Shown: positions 33,535 to 42,363 of the stretch, piece after piece
Numbering within the stretch: position 1 is the first letter of the stretch
How the letters are laid out: each line of letters opens with the position of its first letter
Source of the DNA: Syntrophobacterales bacterium
GTDB lineage: Bacteria > Desulfobacterota > Syntrophobacteria > Syntrophobacterales > Thermodesulforhabdaceae
NCBI GenBank assembly: GCA_026417655.1
Contig: JAOACS010000010.1
Location: 1 to 45,744, forward strand
DNA length: 45,744 nucleotides
Direction: 5' to 3'
Notes under the pieces: model-generated
What the model was told of the DNA's origin: nothing
The model's input: the letters and a program-made list of their open reading frames with translations, nothing else
The model's database searches: none
Program-made: the position numbers and the translations under genes

Positions 33535-34700
33535 CTTCTTCCTTCATTCTAGAGCTCAAGAATGTTTCGAAGGCATATCGGCTTTACGGAAAACCCTCGG
33601 ATAGGTTAAAGGAGCTGTTTCTTCGAAGATCTTACCACCGGGATTTCGTAGCTCTCAAAAACATATCCCTTTCTCTTCGAAAGGGAGAATCTCTCGGAAT
33701 CATTGGAGATAACGGAGCAGGAAAGAGCACACTTTTACAGATCATAGCTGGAACCCTTACACCTTCTTCGGGAGTAGTAGAAGTTAAAGGCAAGGTATTA
33801 GCAATCCTCGAACTGGGGATAGGTTTCCATCCAGAGCTTACAGGACGTGAGAATGTTTTCCAGTATGGACACATATTAGGATACGATAGGACTTATCTTG
33901 AGGAAAGATTTCCATCCATAGAGGCCTTCGCAGAACTAGGACAATTCATAGATCAGCCCCTTAAAACTTATTCCTCCGGCATGCTCATGAGACTTGCTTT
34001 CTCGGTGGTAGCATCTCTTGAACCAGAAATTATGATAATAGATGAAGCCCTTGCGGTAGGGGACGTTTATTTTCAGAAAAAATGCATTGACTATATTATG
34101 GATTTTAGGAAATCCGGTGGAACTTTATTATTCTGCTCTCATGCCCTCTATCAGGTAACAAGAGTAAGTGATCGGGTAATATGGATCAAAAACGGCGAGA
34201 TATGGATGGACGGAGATCCTGAAGAGGTAGTATCGGCCTACGAATGGGAGCTTCTTGAAAGAGAGAGGCGAAAGACTGAACATTTGGAAACTCATGAAAG
34301 ATTCGAGACGAAGGCTCTGATAAAAATAGTTGAGTTTTCGATTGAAAATCACTCACCTCTAAGACGTGGTTCCGATTTAGTCTTCCACATAAAAACCGAG
34401 GCTAGCTCAGATAAGATCCCTTATCACCTAGCTATTTCTATAAAAGCCCCTACAGGCTGGGGAATATATGTCGCCGCTACTCACTTCGACGGCATGGAAC
34501 CCCTCCGAGGGAGCCGCACAATAACCCTTCACTTCCCGAAGGTCCAAATCATAGGAGGTCATTACTACGCCCATGCTCGAGTCCTTGACGACGAAGGCCT
34601 AATGCTTTACGACGAAAAGCGGATAAATAGCTTCTATCTAGAAAAGATTCATGGAGAGATTGGAAGCTGTTATCTAGAACACATCTGGAAAGTAAGTTGA
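33531..34700 (+). CDS. Wzt-like polysaccharide ABC transporter ATP-binding protein
   Basis: A 389-residue ABC ATPase. Walker A is GDNGAGKST (59-67), the signature YSSGM (147-151), and Walker B IMIIDEALAVGD (167-178) followed by YFQKKC, the hallmark of the O-antigen/teichoic-acid exporter group. Residues 250-389 form a beta-sandwich C-terminal domain as in Wzt, which recognises the modified end of the glycan. The membrane partner Wzm is not in the window, so it must be encoded elsewhere. It is coupled upstream to the glycosyltransferase and overlaps the next gene if TTG 34697 is used. Confidence 0.93.
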   Translation: MTSSFILELKNVSKAYRLYGKPSDRLKELFLRRSYHRDFVALKNISLSLRKGESLGIIGDNGAGKSTLLQIIAGTLTPSSGVVEVKGKVLAILELGIGFHPELTGRENVFQYGHILGYDRTYLEERFPSIEAFAELGQFIDQPLKTYSSGMLMRLAFSVVASLEPEIMIIDEALAVGDVYFQKKCIDYIMDFRKSGGTLLFCSHALYQVTRVSDRVIWIKNGEIWMDGDPEEVVSAYEWELLERERRKTEHLETHERFETKALIKIVEFSIENHSPLRRGSDLVFHIKTEASSDKIPYHLAISIKAPTGWGIYVAATHFDGMEPLRGSRTITLHFPKVQIIGGHYYAHARVLDDEGLMLYDEKRINSFYLEKIHGEIGSCYLEHIWKVS

Positions 34701-34705
34701 ACACC

Positions 34706-35743
34706 ATGAAAAGAATCATACAACGTTTGCTTAAAATCCCCATACTTAAAAAGCCTTCAGAGAAGAAGGAGGAAGAAGTTTTTCTTACTCCTCCCCTACC
34801 CTCTTCAGTATATTTAGAACTTACAAATTTTTGTAATCTTCAATGCCTAATGTGCACATTTCACAGTCCCTGCTCACCCTTTCTCACTAACGGGAAACCT
34901 CCCAGAAAACGGGGCTTCATGGACAAGAGGCTTGCTTTAAAAATAGTGGATGAACTAGGAGAAGGCGGTATACCTCTTACGCTTTCCCTTCATGGAGCTG
35001 GCGAATCCTTACTTTACAGAGACCTTACGGAAGTGATCGCCGCAGCATCACAATATCCCCAGATAAATGTAGGCTTCCTTACCAATGCCACCCTCCTCGA
35101 TGCTGAAATGTCAAAAAAGCTTTTGGATGCTGGCATCAAGTGGATAAGTTTTAGCATAGACGGAAGCGATCCGGAGGTCTTTGCGCTTTATAGGAGGGGA
35201 GCTACCTTAGAAAAAGTTCAGAAAAACGTCATGACCTTTCTCAAGACCTCTGAAAAACTCGGTATTAAACCACTCACTCAGGTAAACATGACTGTTCAAG
35301 AGGAGATGTGGGGTCAAGTGGAGGCCTTTGTGGACTTTTGGCTTTCCTTTGTAGATCGAGTCTCCATTTCACCCTGTCGTCCAATGGGTAGTAGAAGAAG
35401 CTCTCTTGTGCCACCGGAAGTTAAACGAATACCCTGCCCCATGTTATTCTCCACCATGGTAGTTTATTGGGATGGAGAAGTAGGGCTTTGTTGTGAGGAT
35501 TGGTTTAATGAAGGTAAAATGGGAAATACTAACAGTGAGGGTATCGCTTCCATTTGGAGAGGTAAACGATTCGCATGGGCAAGAAAGATGCATATCAGGG
35601 AAGATTACAGTAAAGTCCCTCTCTGTGGTGATTGCGACATTTGGTTTAACGGCATAGCAGAAGTAAGCCGTGATGATGGAAGAAAAAGGACAATAATAAA
35701 AAACGCATGGCAATGGGAGTATAGAAAGGATGCCCTACAGTAA
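34706..35743 (+). CDS. Radical SAM/SPASM domain protein
   Basis: A 345-residue radical SAM enzyme. The 4Fe-4S motif CNLQCLMC (Cys 43, 47, 50) follows VYLELTNF. The C-terminal SPASM region has Cys pairs in RIPCPM, GLCCEDW and PLCGDCDIW, which suggests one auxiliary cluster. The intermediate motif GNTNSEGIASIW is typical of SPASM proteins found in sugar and peptide modification clusters. The substrate is unknown. Given the Wzt and methyltransferase neighbours, a sugar or lipid-linked glycan is a reasonable inference. An alternative start, TTG 34697, lies three codons upstream and overlaps the ABC gene stop. Confidence 0.9.
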   Translation: MKRIIQRLLKIPILKKPSEKKEEEVFLTPPLPSSVYLELTNFCNLQCLMCTFHSPCSPFLTNGKPPRKRGFMDKRLALKIVDELGEGGIPLTLSLHGAGESLLYRDLTEVIAAASQYPQINVGFLTNATLLDAEMSKKLLDAGIKWISFSIDGSDPEVFALYRRGATLEKVQKNVMTFLKTSEKLGIKPLTQVNMTVQEEMWGQVEAFVDFWLSFVDRVSISPCRPMGSRRSSLVPPEVKRIPCPMLFSTMVVYWDGEVGLCCEDWFNEGKMGNTNSEGIASIWRGKRFAWARKMHIREDYSKVPLCGDCDIWFNGIAEVSRDDGRKRTIIKNAWQWEYRKDALQ

Positions 35744-36293
35744 TATTGAGCAACTTCCATTCATTATCTCGGAAATTAAAAGTCAACGTCCTAGATCAAT
35801 TTTGGATGTAGGATGTGGGATCGGTGTCTATGGCTTTATGATCCGAATCTATCTGGAAATGTACGACGATGATAAGAATTTTCTTAAAAAACTTATGTCA
35901 TCTCTTTGGGATATCAGAATTGATGCTATTGAAGGCTACAAACCTTACCTAGATTTTATTCCAAGATGGGCATACGATAGAATCATGATCGGAGACGTAT
36001 TCGAAATCCTTCCTAAAGTCCCATCTAAACACTACGATCTAGTTCTGGCAATAGCAATTCTTGAACACCTAGAAAGAAGAGAGGGAGAAACATTTCTTAG
36101 AGAGCTTAAAAGGGTTGGAAGAAAGGTTCTCGTAAGTGTCCCAAAAATATGGGGACCCCAGGAGGTTCCGGAAAATCCCCTAGAAAACCATCGTTCCCAT
36201 TGGACATGGGAAGATTTCCAAGTTCACGGTTTTTCTAGGTTAATACCCCATGATCGGTCCCTAATTACGGTCTGGGAAGAGGAGAAGCCTTAA
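35730..36293 (+). CDS. Class I SAM-dependent methyltransferase
   Basis: A 187-residue methyltransferase-fold protein. The SAM loop is ILDVGCGIGVYGF, the acidic residue ending strand 2 is in IDAIEGYKPYL, and motif IV is YDLVLAIAILEHLER. The last strands are short, and the C-terminus ends VHGFSRLIPHD. It overlaps the radical SAM gene by 14 bases, so it is co-translated with it. In Wzt systems a terminal methyl group often marks the finished chain for export, so this may be the capping enzyme. That is inference from context. It overlaps the convergent CruF-like gene by 29 bases. Confidence 0.88.
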   Translation: MPYSNIEQLPFIISEIKSQRPRSILDVGCGIGVYGFMIRIYLEMYDDDKNFLKKLMSSLWDIRIDAIEGYKPYLDFIPRWAYDRIMIGDVFEILPKVPSKHYDLVLAIAILEHLERREGETFLRELKRVGRKVLVSVPKIWGPQEVPENPLENHRSHWTWEDFQVHGFSRLIPHDRSLITVWEEEKP

Positions 36294-37014
36294 AAATTCT
36301 TCTTAAACTTATAAAGGTTACGAAAATAATGCAAAGATCGGCAATAACAATTTCCCAGGCCCTAATATAAATAGCTACCCCTAGGTTGAAGACTATAATG
36401 CCTATATACAGCCCTACCGCCAAAGGGAGGCCCAATTTGGAATACCCTAAGAGGCGGCCTTTACATAGGAACTGAAGAATTCTTGTTAATAGAATGCCCA
36501 CAATGAACCAACCGATAAAGTTCGATAGGGGGACTCCAAAGTATATTCCACCCGAGGGGTATTCGTAGATTTTTCCTAGAAACCATCGATCACCCCGCAA
36601 CGCAACAGGATCAATAATGACATCAAGGATAGTAAGAAGAGTAGCGCTAAGGATCGTGAGTTTCCACGAGCTTAAATCCTCTAAAGACCTACTCCGAATC
36701 CACAGAAAACAGGCGGTTCCATAGGCCGCATAACTTAGAAAAATATACGAGAAGGAATCCATAAAGGGAACTCCTCCTACCCACAGTTCACAATCAGTAG
36801 TTGAGGGAATATAGCGATACAACCCGTACGGGATACCGTAATGGATGGAAAACCACTCAGATAACCAGGCAACAGTATATCCCAAGGGGATGTAACATAG
36901 AGAACGAATAACACCAAGGTATAGGATCGCTGAAATTAAATAGCCCCCAAAAAAGGCGAATACATAGGGACGTAGTAGAATAGTATTCCAGAGAAGAGTT
37001 ACAAGGTCCAACAT
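36265..37014 (-). CDS. CruF/DUF422-like integral membrane protein
   Basis: A 249-residue protein with about seven membrane helices. It carries the DUF422 (CruF, carotenoid 1,2-hydratase-type) motifs: HYGIPYGLYRY, WVGGVPFMDSFSY, LDVIIDPVALRGDRW and YFGVPLSNFIGWFI. Asp/Glu residues within these membrane motifs are the likely active-site groups. In carotenoid pathways the family hydrates a terminal psi-end double bond. Here it follows hpnH by nine bases in a hopanoid operon. No carotenoid desaturase or phytoene synthase is nearby, so an action on hopanoids or another isoprenoid is possible. Confidence 0.82.
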   Translation of the reverse strand: MLDLVTLLWNTILLRPYVFAFFGGYLISAILYLGVIRSLCYIPLGYTVAWLSEWFSIHYGIPYGLYRYIPSTTDCELWVGGVPFMDSFSYIFLSYAAYGTACFLWIRSRSLEDLSSWKLTILSATLLTILDVIIDPVALRGDRWFLGKIYEYPSGGIYFGVPLSNFIGWFIVGILLTRILQFLCKGRLLGYSKLGLPLAVGLYIGIIVFNLGVAIYIRAWEIVIADLCIIFVTFISLRRIFKASPLPRP

Positions 37015-37023
37015 GGAGATAGT

Positions 37024-38028
37024 TTATAACCCAACATTCCATTGAATCATTTTAAGGATCCCTTTCCAATTCATCGTTCTCACAACGGTCGGTTCAAAAC
37101 CACAATGAACCATACATTGCCTACATCTTGGATCCTTTCCTGAAGCATAGTAATCCCAATCTGTTTTTTCCATAAGCTCATGAAATGTCGGATAATGACA
37201 ATCAGTAATTAGGTAGCACGGTGATTTCCATCCCAAAGGATTTCTAGTGGGATTTCCCCAGGGAGTACAATTAAGGGATAATTCCCCTGCGCAGAAATCA
37301 AGATAAATAGGATTACTCATTATGGGAAAACGATTTTTCCAGTTCCTAATAATCTTAAACCTTTCGTTAACCTCTATACGATCGAGAAAGGGATCTTCTC
37401 CCCTTCTAATAACATCTTCATAACTAAAGCCCGGCGCTACAAGAATGCCCTTAACCCCCTCAGAAGTAAGAATCTCAAAAAGTTCTTCCAAATCCTTCAC
37501 ATCCGTCTCTTTATAAACTGTGGTGTTTGTTGTTACCTGAAACCCTCGCTTCCTGGCCTCTCTCAAAGCACGAAGGGCCTTATCAAAGCCTCCCCTTCGT
37601 CCTATGATTTCATCATGAACCCGAGCCGTTCCATCAAAATGGATATTCCAATAAAAGTGGGGATGGGGACTGAAGCGATCCAGGGCCTCTTCAAGAAGAA
37701 GGCCATTAGTGCAGAAAAATATGAAACGATCTCTCCGAAGCACTTCAGAGACCAGCTTTTCTATTCTAGTATAAAGCAGAGGCTCTCCTCCCGTGATGGT
37801 TACCACAGGAGTTTTAGTGACATCGACAGCCTCAAGACACTCCTCCAATGTCATTTCACGATCGAGGGAGTCTTTATATTCACGGATGCGGCCGCAACCA
37901 GCACATTGAAGATTGCAACGATGCGTTGGTTCAAGCATCAAAACTAGAGGATACTTCCTAACTCCATTAAGCCTTTGTTTTAAAAGATACTTAGTCATGG
38001 CGATAGCTAAAACAATAGGAAATCTCAT
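37024..38028 (-). CDS. hpnH: Hopanoid radical SAM enzyme HpnH (adenosylhopane synthase)
   Basis: A 334-residue radical SAM protein. HpnH joins the adenosyl group of SAM to diploptene-type hopene, the first step of hopanoid side-chain extension. The cluster motif CNLQCAGC is at Cys 38, 42 and 45. Family-specific stretches are TITGGEPLL, YWNIHFDGTARVHD, FQVTTNTTVY, YLDFCAGELSLNCTPWGNPT and WDYYASGKDPRCRQCMVHCG. The start overlaps the hpnA stop in an ATGA, so the two are coupled. The next enzyme, nucleosidase HpnG, and the cyclase Shc are not in the window. Confidence 0.95.
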   Translation of the reverse strand: MRFPIVLAIAMTKYLLKQRLNGVRKYPLVLMLEPTHRCNLQCAGCGRIREYKDSLDREMTLEECLEAVDVTKTPVVTITGGEPLLYTRIEKLVSEVLRRDRFIFFCTNGLLLEEALDRFSPHPHFYWNIHFDGTARVHDEIIGRRGGFDKALRALREARKRGFQVTTNTTVYKETDVKDLEELFEILTSEGVKGILVAPGFSYEDVIRRGEDPFLDRIEVNERFKIIRNWKNRFPIMSNPIYLDFCAGELSLNCTPWGNPTRNPLGWKSPCYLITDCHYPTFHELMEKTDWDYYASGKDPRCRQCMVHCGFEPTVVRTMNWKGILKMIQWNVGL

Positions 38029-39053
38029 TTAGGAATTCTCCTTTGTCTTATAGAAATAGGTCTTCTACAGTACCCATGTTCGATATACCACTCTACAGCA
38101 TCTCTTACTGCAGTTTCCAATGGTTGCTGAGGTAGTCCCAGTTCCCTTACAGCTTTTTCAGCAGAAAAGAACATACAGTATCGGCTCATTTTGACACCCT
38201 CAAGTGGTATAAAGGGTGGACGGCGAGTAAGGCGGGAAAAAAACTCGGCGGCGAAGGCACAGATCTCTATAGGGGTAAGGGGAAGTTTTACCCTAGGTGC
38301 GGGTAAACCCGTTAACTCAGAAAGGAGGTTAAGGAAGTCCTGTAAGGTTACGTTATGGGCCCCAAGAATATATTTTTCCCCAATGTTCCCTCGACGATAG
38401 GCTAGTAGATGGCCTATAGCCACATCGACAACATGGATGAAGTTAAGACCTGTATCAACATAGGCAGGCATCTTTCCATTTAGAAAATCAACAATAATTC
38501 TTCCCGTCGGAGTAGGTTTATGGTCCCTAGGTCCTATAGGGGTGCTGGGATTAACAATTACCGCCGGAAGCCCCTTTTCTATAAACTCCTCTACCAAACG
38601 TTCGGCAAGGTATTTGGAACGTTTATAATGTCCTACCATATCGCTTAGGGTCACAGGGGTTGTTTCATCGGCTGGAGATCTATCTTTATTAAGTCCCAAG
38701 GCCCCCACACTACTGGTGTAAACCACCTTAGGGACACCCACTTCCAGGACCGCTTGCATAACGTTTCTAGTGCCTTCAACGTTCGAACTGTAAATCTCCT
38801 TTGGATCTGGACACCATAGCCTATAGTCGGCAGCCACGTGAAATACCGCATCACAGTTTTCAACAAGCCGGCGAATAAGAGAAAAATCTAAGATATTCCC
38901 CTCCACCCATTTCACACCCTCAAAATTTAGAAATGGAGGAAGACGTCTGCAACGGCAAAGTGCTACTACATCCCAACCTTCCTTGATGAGCACCTCAACT
39001 ACGTGACTTCCAATAAAACCCGTCGCTCCCGTAACAAAGGCCTTTAGTTTCAA
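38025..39053 (-). CDS. hpnA: Hopanoid-associated sugar epimerase HpnA
   Basis: A 342-residue short-chain dehydrogenase/epimerase. The NAD(P) motif GATGFIG is at residues 9-15. The HpnA signatures FHVAADYRLWCPDPKEIY, VYTSSVGALG, MVGHYKRSKYLAE (catalytic Tyr and Lys) and NPSTPIGPRDHKPTPTGRI are all present. HpnA genes occur with hopanoid genes, but their exact reaction is not settled. The open frame reaches TTG 39119. TTG 39053 is chosen because GGGAGGA lies just upstream and the product then starts MKLKAFVTGATG, as in the family. First gene of hpnA-hpnH-DUF422. Confidence 0.93.
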   Translation of the reverse strand: MKLKAFVTGATGFIGSHVVEVLIKEGWDVVALCRCRRLPPFLNFEGVKWVEGNILDFSLIRRLVENCDAVFHVAADYRLWCPDPKEIYSSNVEGTRNVMQAVLEVGVPKVVYTSSVGALGLNKDRSPADETTPVTLSDMVGHYKRSKYLAERLVEEFIEKGLPAVIVNPSTPIGPRDHKPTPTGRIIVDFLNGKMPAYVDTGLNFIHVVDVAIGHLLAYRRGNIGEKYILGAHNVTLQDFLNLLSELTGLPAPRVKLPLTPIEICAFAAEFFSRLTRRPPFIPLEGVKMSRYCMFFSAEKAVRELGLPQQPLETAVRDAVEWYIEHGYCRRPISIRQRRIPK

Positions 39054-39187
39054 TAGATCCTCCCTGAAACCTTTAGTAAAAGCATATGAACCTCTTTCCG
39101 ATCTTTCCTCTTTTTCCAATTGCCTCTTTATGCCAAATTATTTTATATCAATAGGGCTAAAAAACACAATAATTGGAATTTAGCGGC

Positions 39188-40156
39188 ATGTTAACAAAGA
39201 AAATAGGACTTAGGGAAATTCTTAAGGGCAGTTTAAAGTTTCTTTCTATGAAGTTTGAAAGATCCCTCTTTAGCATGCATCTGGAGGTAACCCGCCGGTG
39301 TAACGCTAGATGTTCCTTTTGTAATTATTGGAAAGAGGGAAGCTCCACAAAAGAGCTCGATGACTACTCACCCATTATAGGTAAATTCAAACCTCTTAGC
39401 TTGACAATCACTGGAGGAGAACCTCTACTGCGACAAGACCTAGAAGAGATTATCAAAAGAATAACTAGGGTCAGTAGTTTTATTTACATCAATTGTATTT
39501 CAAACGGCATACTTATGACCCCCGATAGGGCTATCTCTTTATGGAATGCTGGCCTTACACAAATTTCCATTTCACTAGATTTCCTAGATGATCGCCATGA
39601 CGAGCAGAGGGGAGTAAAGGGACTCTGGGAACGGATAAAAAGGATAGCAAAGGATCTGCCAAAAAGGGGAATCGATAACTTAGCCTTCAATACGGTCATT
39701 ATGCGTGAAAACCTAAAGGATCTACCACAAATAGTGGAATTTGCTAAAACTCATGGATGGAAGGTCTCCTTTAGCACCTACAATCCGTATAAAAACCAGA
39801 ACTTTTCCCACAGGCTGGAACCAGGTGAGATTCAAAAAATAGAGGCCACAGTGGAGAAACTTATAGAACTTAAGCGTCTTTATCGAAACATTACTAATTC
39901 TAATTTTTACCTAAAAATGATCCCCTCCTACGTGAAAAACGGCGGCGTGAAGGGATGTCTTGCAGGTAAAAAATGGTTTCACGTAAGTCCTGATGGTCGC
40001 ATTCGCCGATGTTCCGAAAAGGAATTTTTAGGAGACTGGCGCGAAGTAGTCTTAAAGCAGATTCCAGGAACCCGGTGCATTGAATGCTGGTATGCCTGTC
40101 GAGGTGAAGCAGAGGCTCCACTAAACCTTTCAAGAATCTCTGAGTTAATCAGATAG
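39188..40156 (+). CDS. Radical SAM protein with partial SPASM domain
   Basis: A 322-residue radical SAM enzyme. The cluster motif CNARCSFC is at Cys 38, 42 and 45, and TITGGEPLL is at about 73-81. The C-terminal region has four more Cys-containing motifs (GCLAGKKWFHVS, RIRRCSEKE, TRCIECWYACRG), which suggest an auxiliary cluster. Substrate unknown. ATG 39188 is chosen over TTG 39173. It is transcribed away from hpnA and lies 50 bases before thrC, so it may belong to either unit. Its position beside hpnA/hpnH makes a lipid substrate possible but unproven. Confidence 0.88.
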   Translation: MLTKKIGLREILKGSLKFLSMKFERSLFSMHLEVTRRCNARCSFCNYWKEGSSTKELDDYSPIIGKFKPLSLTITGGEPLLRQDLEEIIKRITRVSSFIYINCISNGILMTPDRAISLWNAGLTQISISLDFLDDRHDEQRGVKGLWERIKRIAKDLPKRGIDNLAFNTVIMRENLKDLPQIVEFAKTHGWKVSFSTYNPYKNQNFSHRLEPGEIQKIEATVEKLIELKRLYRNITNSNFYLKMIPSYVKNGGVKGCLAGKKWFHVSPDGRIRRCSEKEFLGDWREVVLKQIPGTRCIECWYACRGEAEAPLNLSRISELIR

Positions 40157-40206
40157 AGTTGTAACCTGCTTTTTGCAAAGATCATTAAAGAAGGAAAGGG
40201 TAAAGG

Positions 40207-41730
40207 ATGAAACTACAGGATTTTCCCGAAGAAGTAAGACCCTACCTTATCCCAAAACCCTCTGGAGATTATTTTTATCGATGTCTAGGATGCGGAAAAG
40301 AACAGGGTATCGAAGAACTTCTTTACGTATGTCCCGAGTGTCGTGGAGTTCTCATGATAGAGGATCGGAAGTGGGATAGGCTAAAGAGTATTCCAGGTTA
40401 CAAATGGCGTCATATCTTCGATTATCGAAGTATGCTAACTGAACCAGCCCTAAGGGGCATTTATCGCTTCCATGAACTCTTAGGATCTATTATTCCAGTG
40501 GATCACATCGTTTATCTTGGTGAAGGCCATACCCCACTTGTCGCCTCGAATGATCGGCTCTCTAAGTGGGCAGGCATCCCTTTTTGGTTCAAAAATGACG
40601 GTCAAAATCCAAGTGCATCCTTTAAAGACAGGGGCATGGCTAGCGCCTTTAGTTACCTTAGGCATCTCATAGAGTCTAGGAGATTGGATAGTGTTTTGGC
40701 AATTTGTGCATCGACGGGCGATACATCTGCGTCAGCAGCCCTTTACGCATCATATTTTGTGGAAGGTGTAAAGTCCGTTGTTCTTCTGCCCCACGGTAAG
40801 GTCACTCCCCAACAGTTGGGGCAACCTTTAGGAAGTGGGGCCATTGTGATCGAACTTCCTGGTGTCTTCGATGATGCTATGAAGGTCGTCGAATATCTTT
40901 CAGAGCACTATCCTGTTGCCCTGATGAATTCCAAGAACGCATGGCGCATCTTGGGTCAAGAATCCTATAGCTTTGAAATAGCCCAGCAACTCGATTACGA
41001 CCTCGAGGGCCTCGCAGTTATAGTGCCTATAGGTAATGCTGGAAATATTACCGCCGTCATAAAAGGCTTTCTTAAGCTATATGATCTCCATATTATCACT
41101 AAACTTCCCGTAATAGTCGGCGTTCAATCAGAACATGCGAATCCAGTGTATCTCTACTATCTCGAAAGGAACCGTGAAAAGAGAATATTCAAGCCAGTAA
41201 AGGTAAAACCTAGTGTTGCTCAAGCAGCGATGATAGGAAACCCTGTTTCCATGCCCAGGGTAATTGAGCTTGTAGAGGAATATCGAGAGGCCTATGGATC
41301 GGAAGAGGGGTTTTTGGTAGTCGAGGTTTCTGAGCAGGAAATTATGGATTCCATGCTTATGGCTAATCGAAATGGTCACATAGCTTGCACCCAAGGAGGT
41401 GAATGTCTTGCCGGTTTAAAAAGGTTAGTCAGCTCTGGAATCCTCCCCCGGAGGGTCGATCGGGCTGTACTAAATTCAACTGCTCATATGTTAAAGTTTA
41501 TGATTTTCCAAGAAAAATATTTCATGGATAACTTCGAACCGGATTACGAGGTAAGACCTAAGAAGGATCTTCAGAATCAGCCAATTGTAGTAACTTTCCC
41601 TGAGCATGTCCCACAACCTGGAGTAAAGGTATCCCTAACTCCCGATGAGTTTCGACAATTCGTAACCGCCGCGTCAGAAAAAATAGCCGACATTCTGGGT
41701 ATAGAAAAAAAAGGGGATATTCACTCTTAG
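40207..41730 (+). CDS. thrC: Threonine synthase
   Basis: A PLP enzyme that converts O-phosphohomoserine to threonine. It has 507 residues and an N-terminal zinc ribbon (Cys 26, 29, 42 and 45 in CLGCG and CPEC). The PLP Lys is 140 in SASFKDRG, the phosphate-binding loop is PIGNAGNI, and LGEGHTPL precedes the active site. The C-terminal extension of about 60 residues (DLQNQPIVVTFP) is unusual compared with shorter ThrC proteins. ATG 40207 has AAGG upstream. It is followed after 19 bases by the gamma-carbonic anhydrase gene. Confidence 0.93.
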   Translation: MKLQDFPEEVRPYLIPKPSGDYFYRCLGCGKEQGIEELLYVCPECRGVLMIEDRKWDRLKSIPGYKWRHIFDYRSMLTEPALRGIYRFHELLGSIIPVDHIVYLGEGHTPLVASNDRLSKWAGIPFWFKNDGQNPSASFKDRGMASAFSYLRHLIESRRLDSVLAICASTGDTSASAALYASYFVEGVKSVVLLPHGKVTPQQLGQPLGSGAIVIELPGVFDDAMKVVEYLSEHYPVALMNSKNAWRILGQESYSFEIAQQLDYDLEGLAVIVPIGNAGNITAVIKGFLKLYDLHIITKLPVIVGVQSEHANPVYLYYLERNREKRIFKPVKVKPSVAQAAMIGNPVSMPRVIELVEEYREAYGSEEGFLVVEVSEQEIMDSMLMANRNGHIACTQGGECLAGLKRLVSSGILPRRVDRAVLNSTAHMLKFMIFQEKYFMDNFEPDYEVRPKKDLQNQPIVVTFPEHVPQPGVKVSLTPDEFRQFVTAASEKIADILGIEKKGDIHS

Positions 41731-41749
41731 AAAAAAGAGGAGTTTTCCA

Positions 41750-42307
41750 ATGGAGGGTCTAATCCAATACAAGGGCACATATCCTAAGATTGCCAAGGAC
41801 GTCTATATCGCCCCTGGAGCAGTGGTTATTGGAGATGTGGAGATCGGGTCTAAATCTAGCATTTGGTTTTATACAGTTGTTAGGGGTGATGTAAATTTCA
41901 TAAGAATTGGGGAGGAAACCAATATTCAGGATCACTCGGTTCTTCATGTGACAACGGAGAAGTTTCCTTTACGCATAGGAGATAGAGTGACTGTAGGACA
42001 TCGAGCTGTCATACACGGTTGCACGGTAGAGGATGAATGTCTTATCGGGATGGGGGCGATAATACTTGACGGTGCAAGGATAGGAAAACATTCCATTGTG
42101 GCGGCAGGGGCAGTTGTGCCTCAGGGTATGGAGGTTCCCGAAAACTCTCTTGTTATGGGAATTCCTGCAAGGGTGCAGAAAAAAATTTCTAATGGGGAAA
42201 TAGATCGCATCATAGAGACTGCTAAAAAATATGCTAGCCTAGCAGAAGAATACAGGCAACCTACCCATTTCGAAAGTGACAAAATCGTGCATGGTTTTAT
42301 ACGATGA
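41750..42307 (+). CDS. Gamma-class carbonic anhydrase / left-handed beta-helix protein
   Basis: A 185-residue protein of hexapeptide repeats, folding as a trimeric left-handed beta helix. Putative zinc ligands are His 66 (DHSVLH), His 84 (TVGHRAVIH) and His 89, as in the Cam/YrdA/PaaY family. Signatures include YIAPGAVVIGDVEIG, FYTVVRGDVNFIRIG and GIPARVQKKI. Many members have weak or no CO2 hydration activity, so the true function is open. ATG 41750 follows GAGGAG. A terminator lies 15 bases after the stop. Confidence 0.93.
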   Translation: MEGLIQYKGTYPKIAKDVYIAPGAVVIGDVEIGSKSSIWFYTVVRGDVNFIRIGEETNIQDHSVLHVTTEKFPLRIGDRVTVGHRAVIHGCTVEDECLIGMGAIILDGARIGKHSIVAAGAVVPQGMEVPENSLVMGIPARVQKKISNGEIDRIIETAKKYASLAEEYRQPTHFESDKIVHGFIR

Positions 42308-42321
42308 TTTTATAAATCTAA

Positions 42322-42362
42322 GCCGACAGTGAGACGTTTATTTCGCTGTCGGCATTTTTTTT
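42322..42362 (+). terminator. Rho-independent terminator after the carbonic anhydrase gene
   Basis: GCCGACAG (42322-42329) pairs with CTGTCGGC (42346-42353). The T-run begins at 42355 and reaches 42362. The convergent TPR gene ends just beyond it. Confidence 0.9.
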
Positions 42363-42363
42363 A

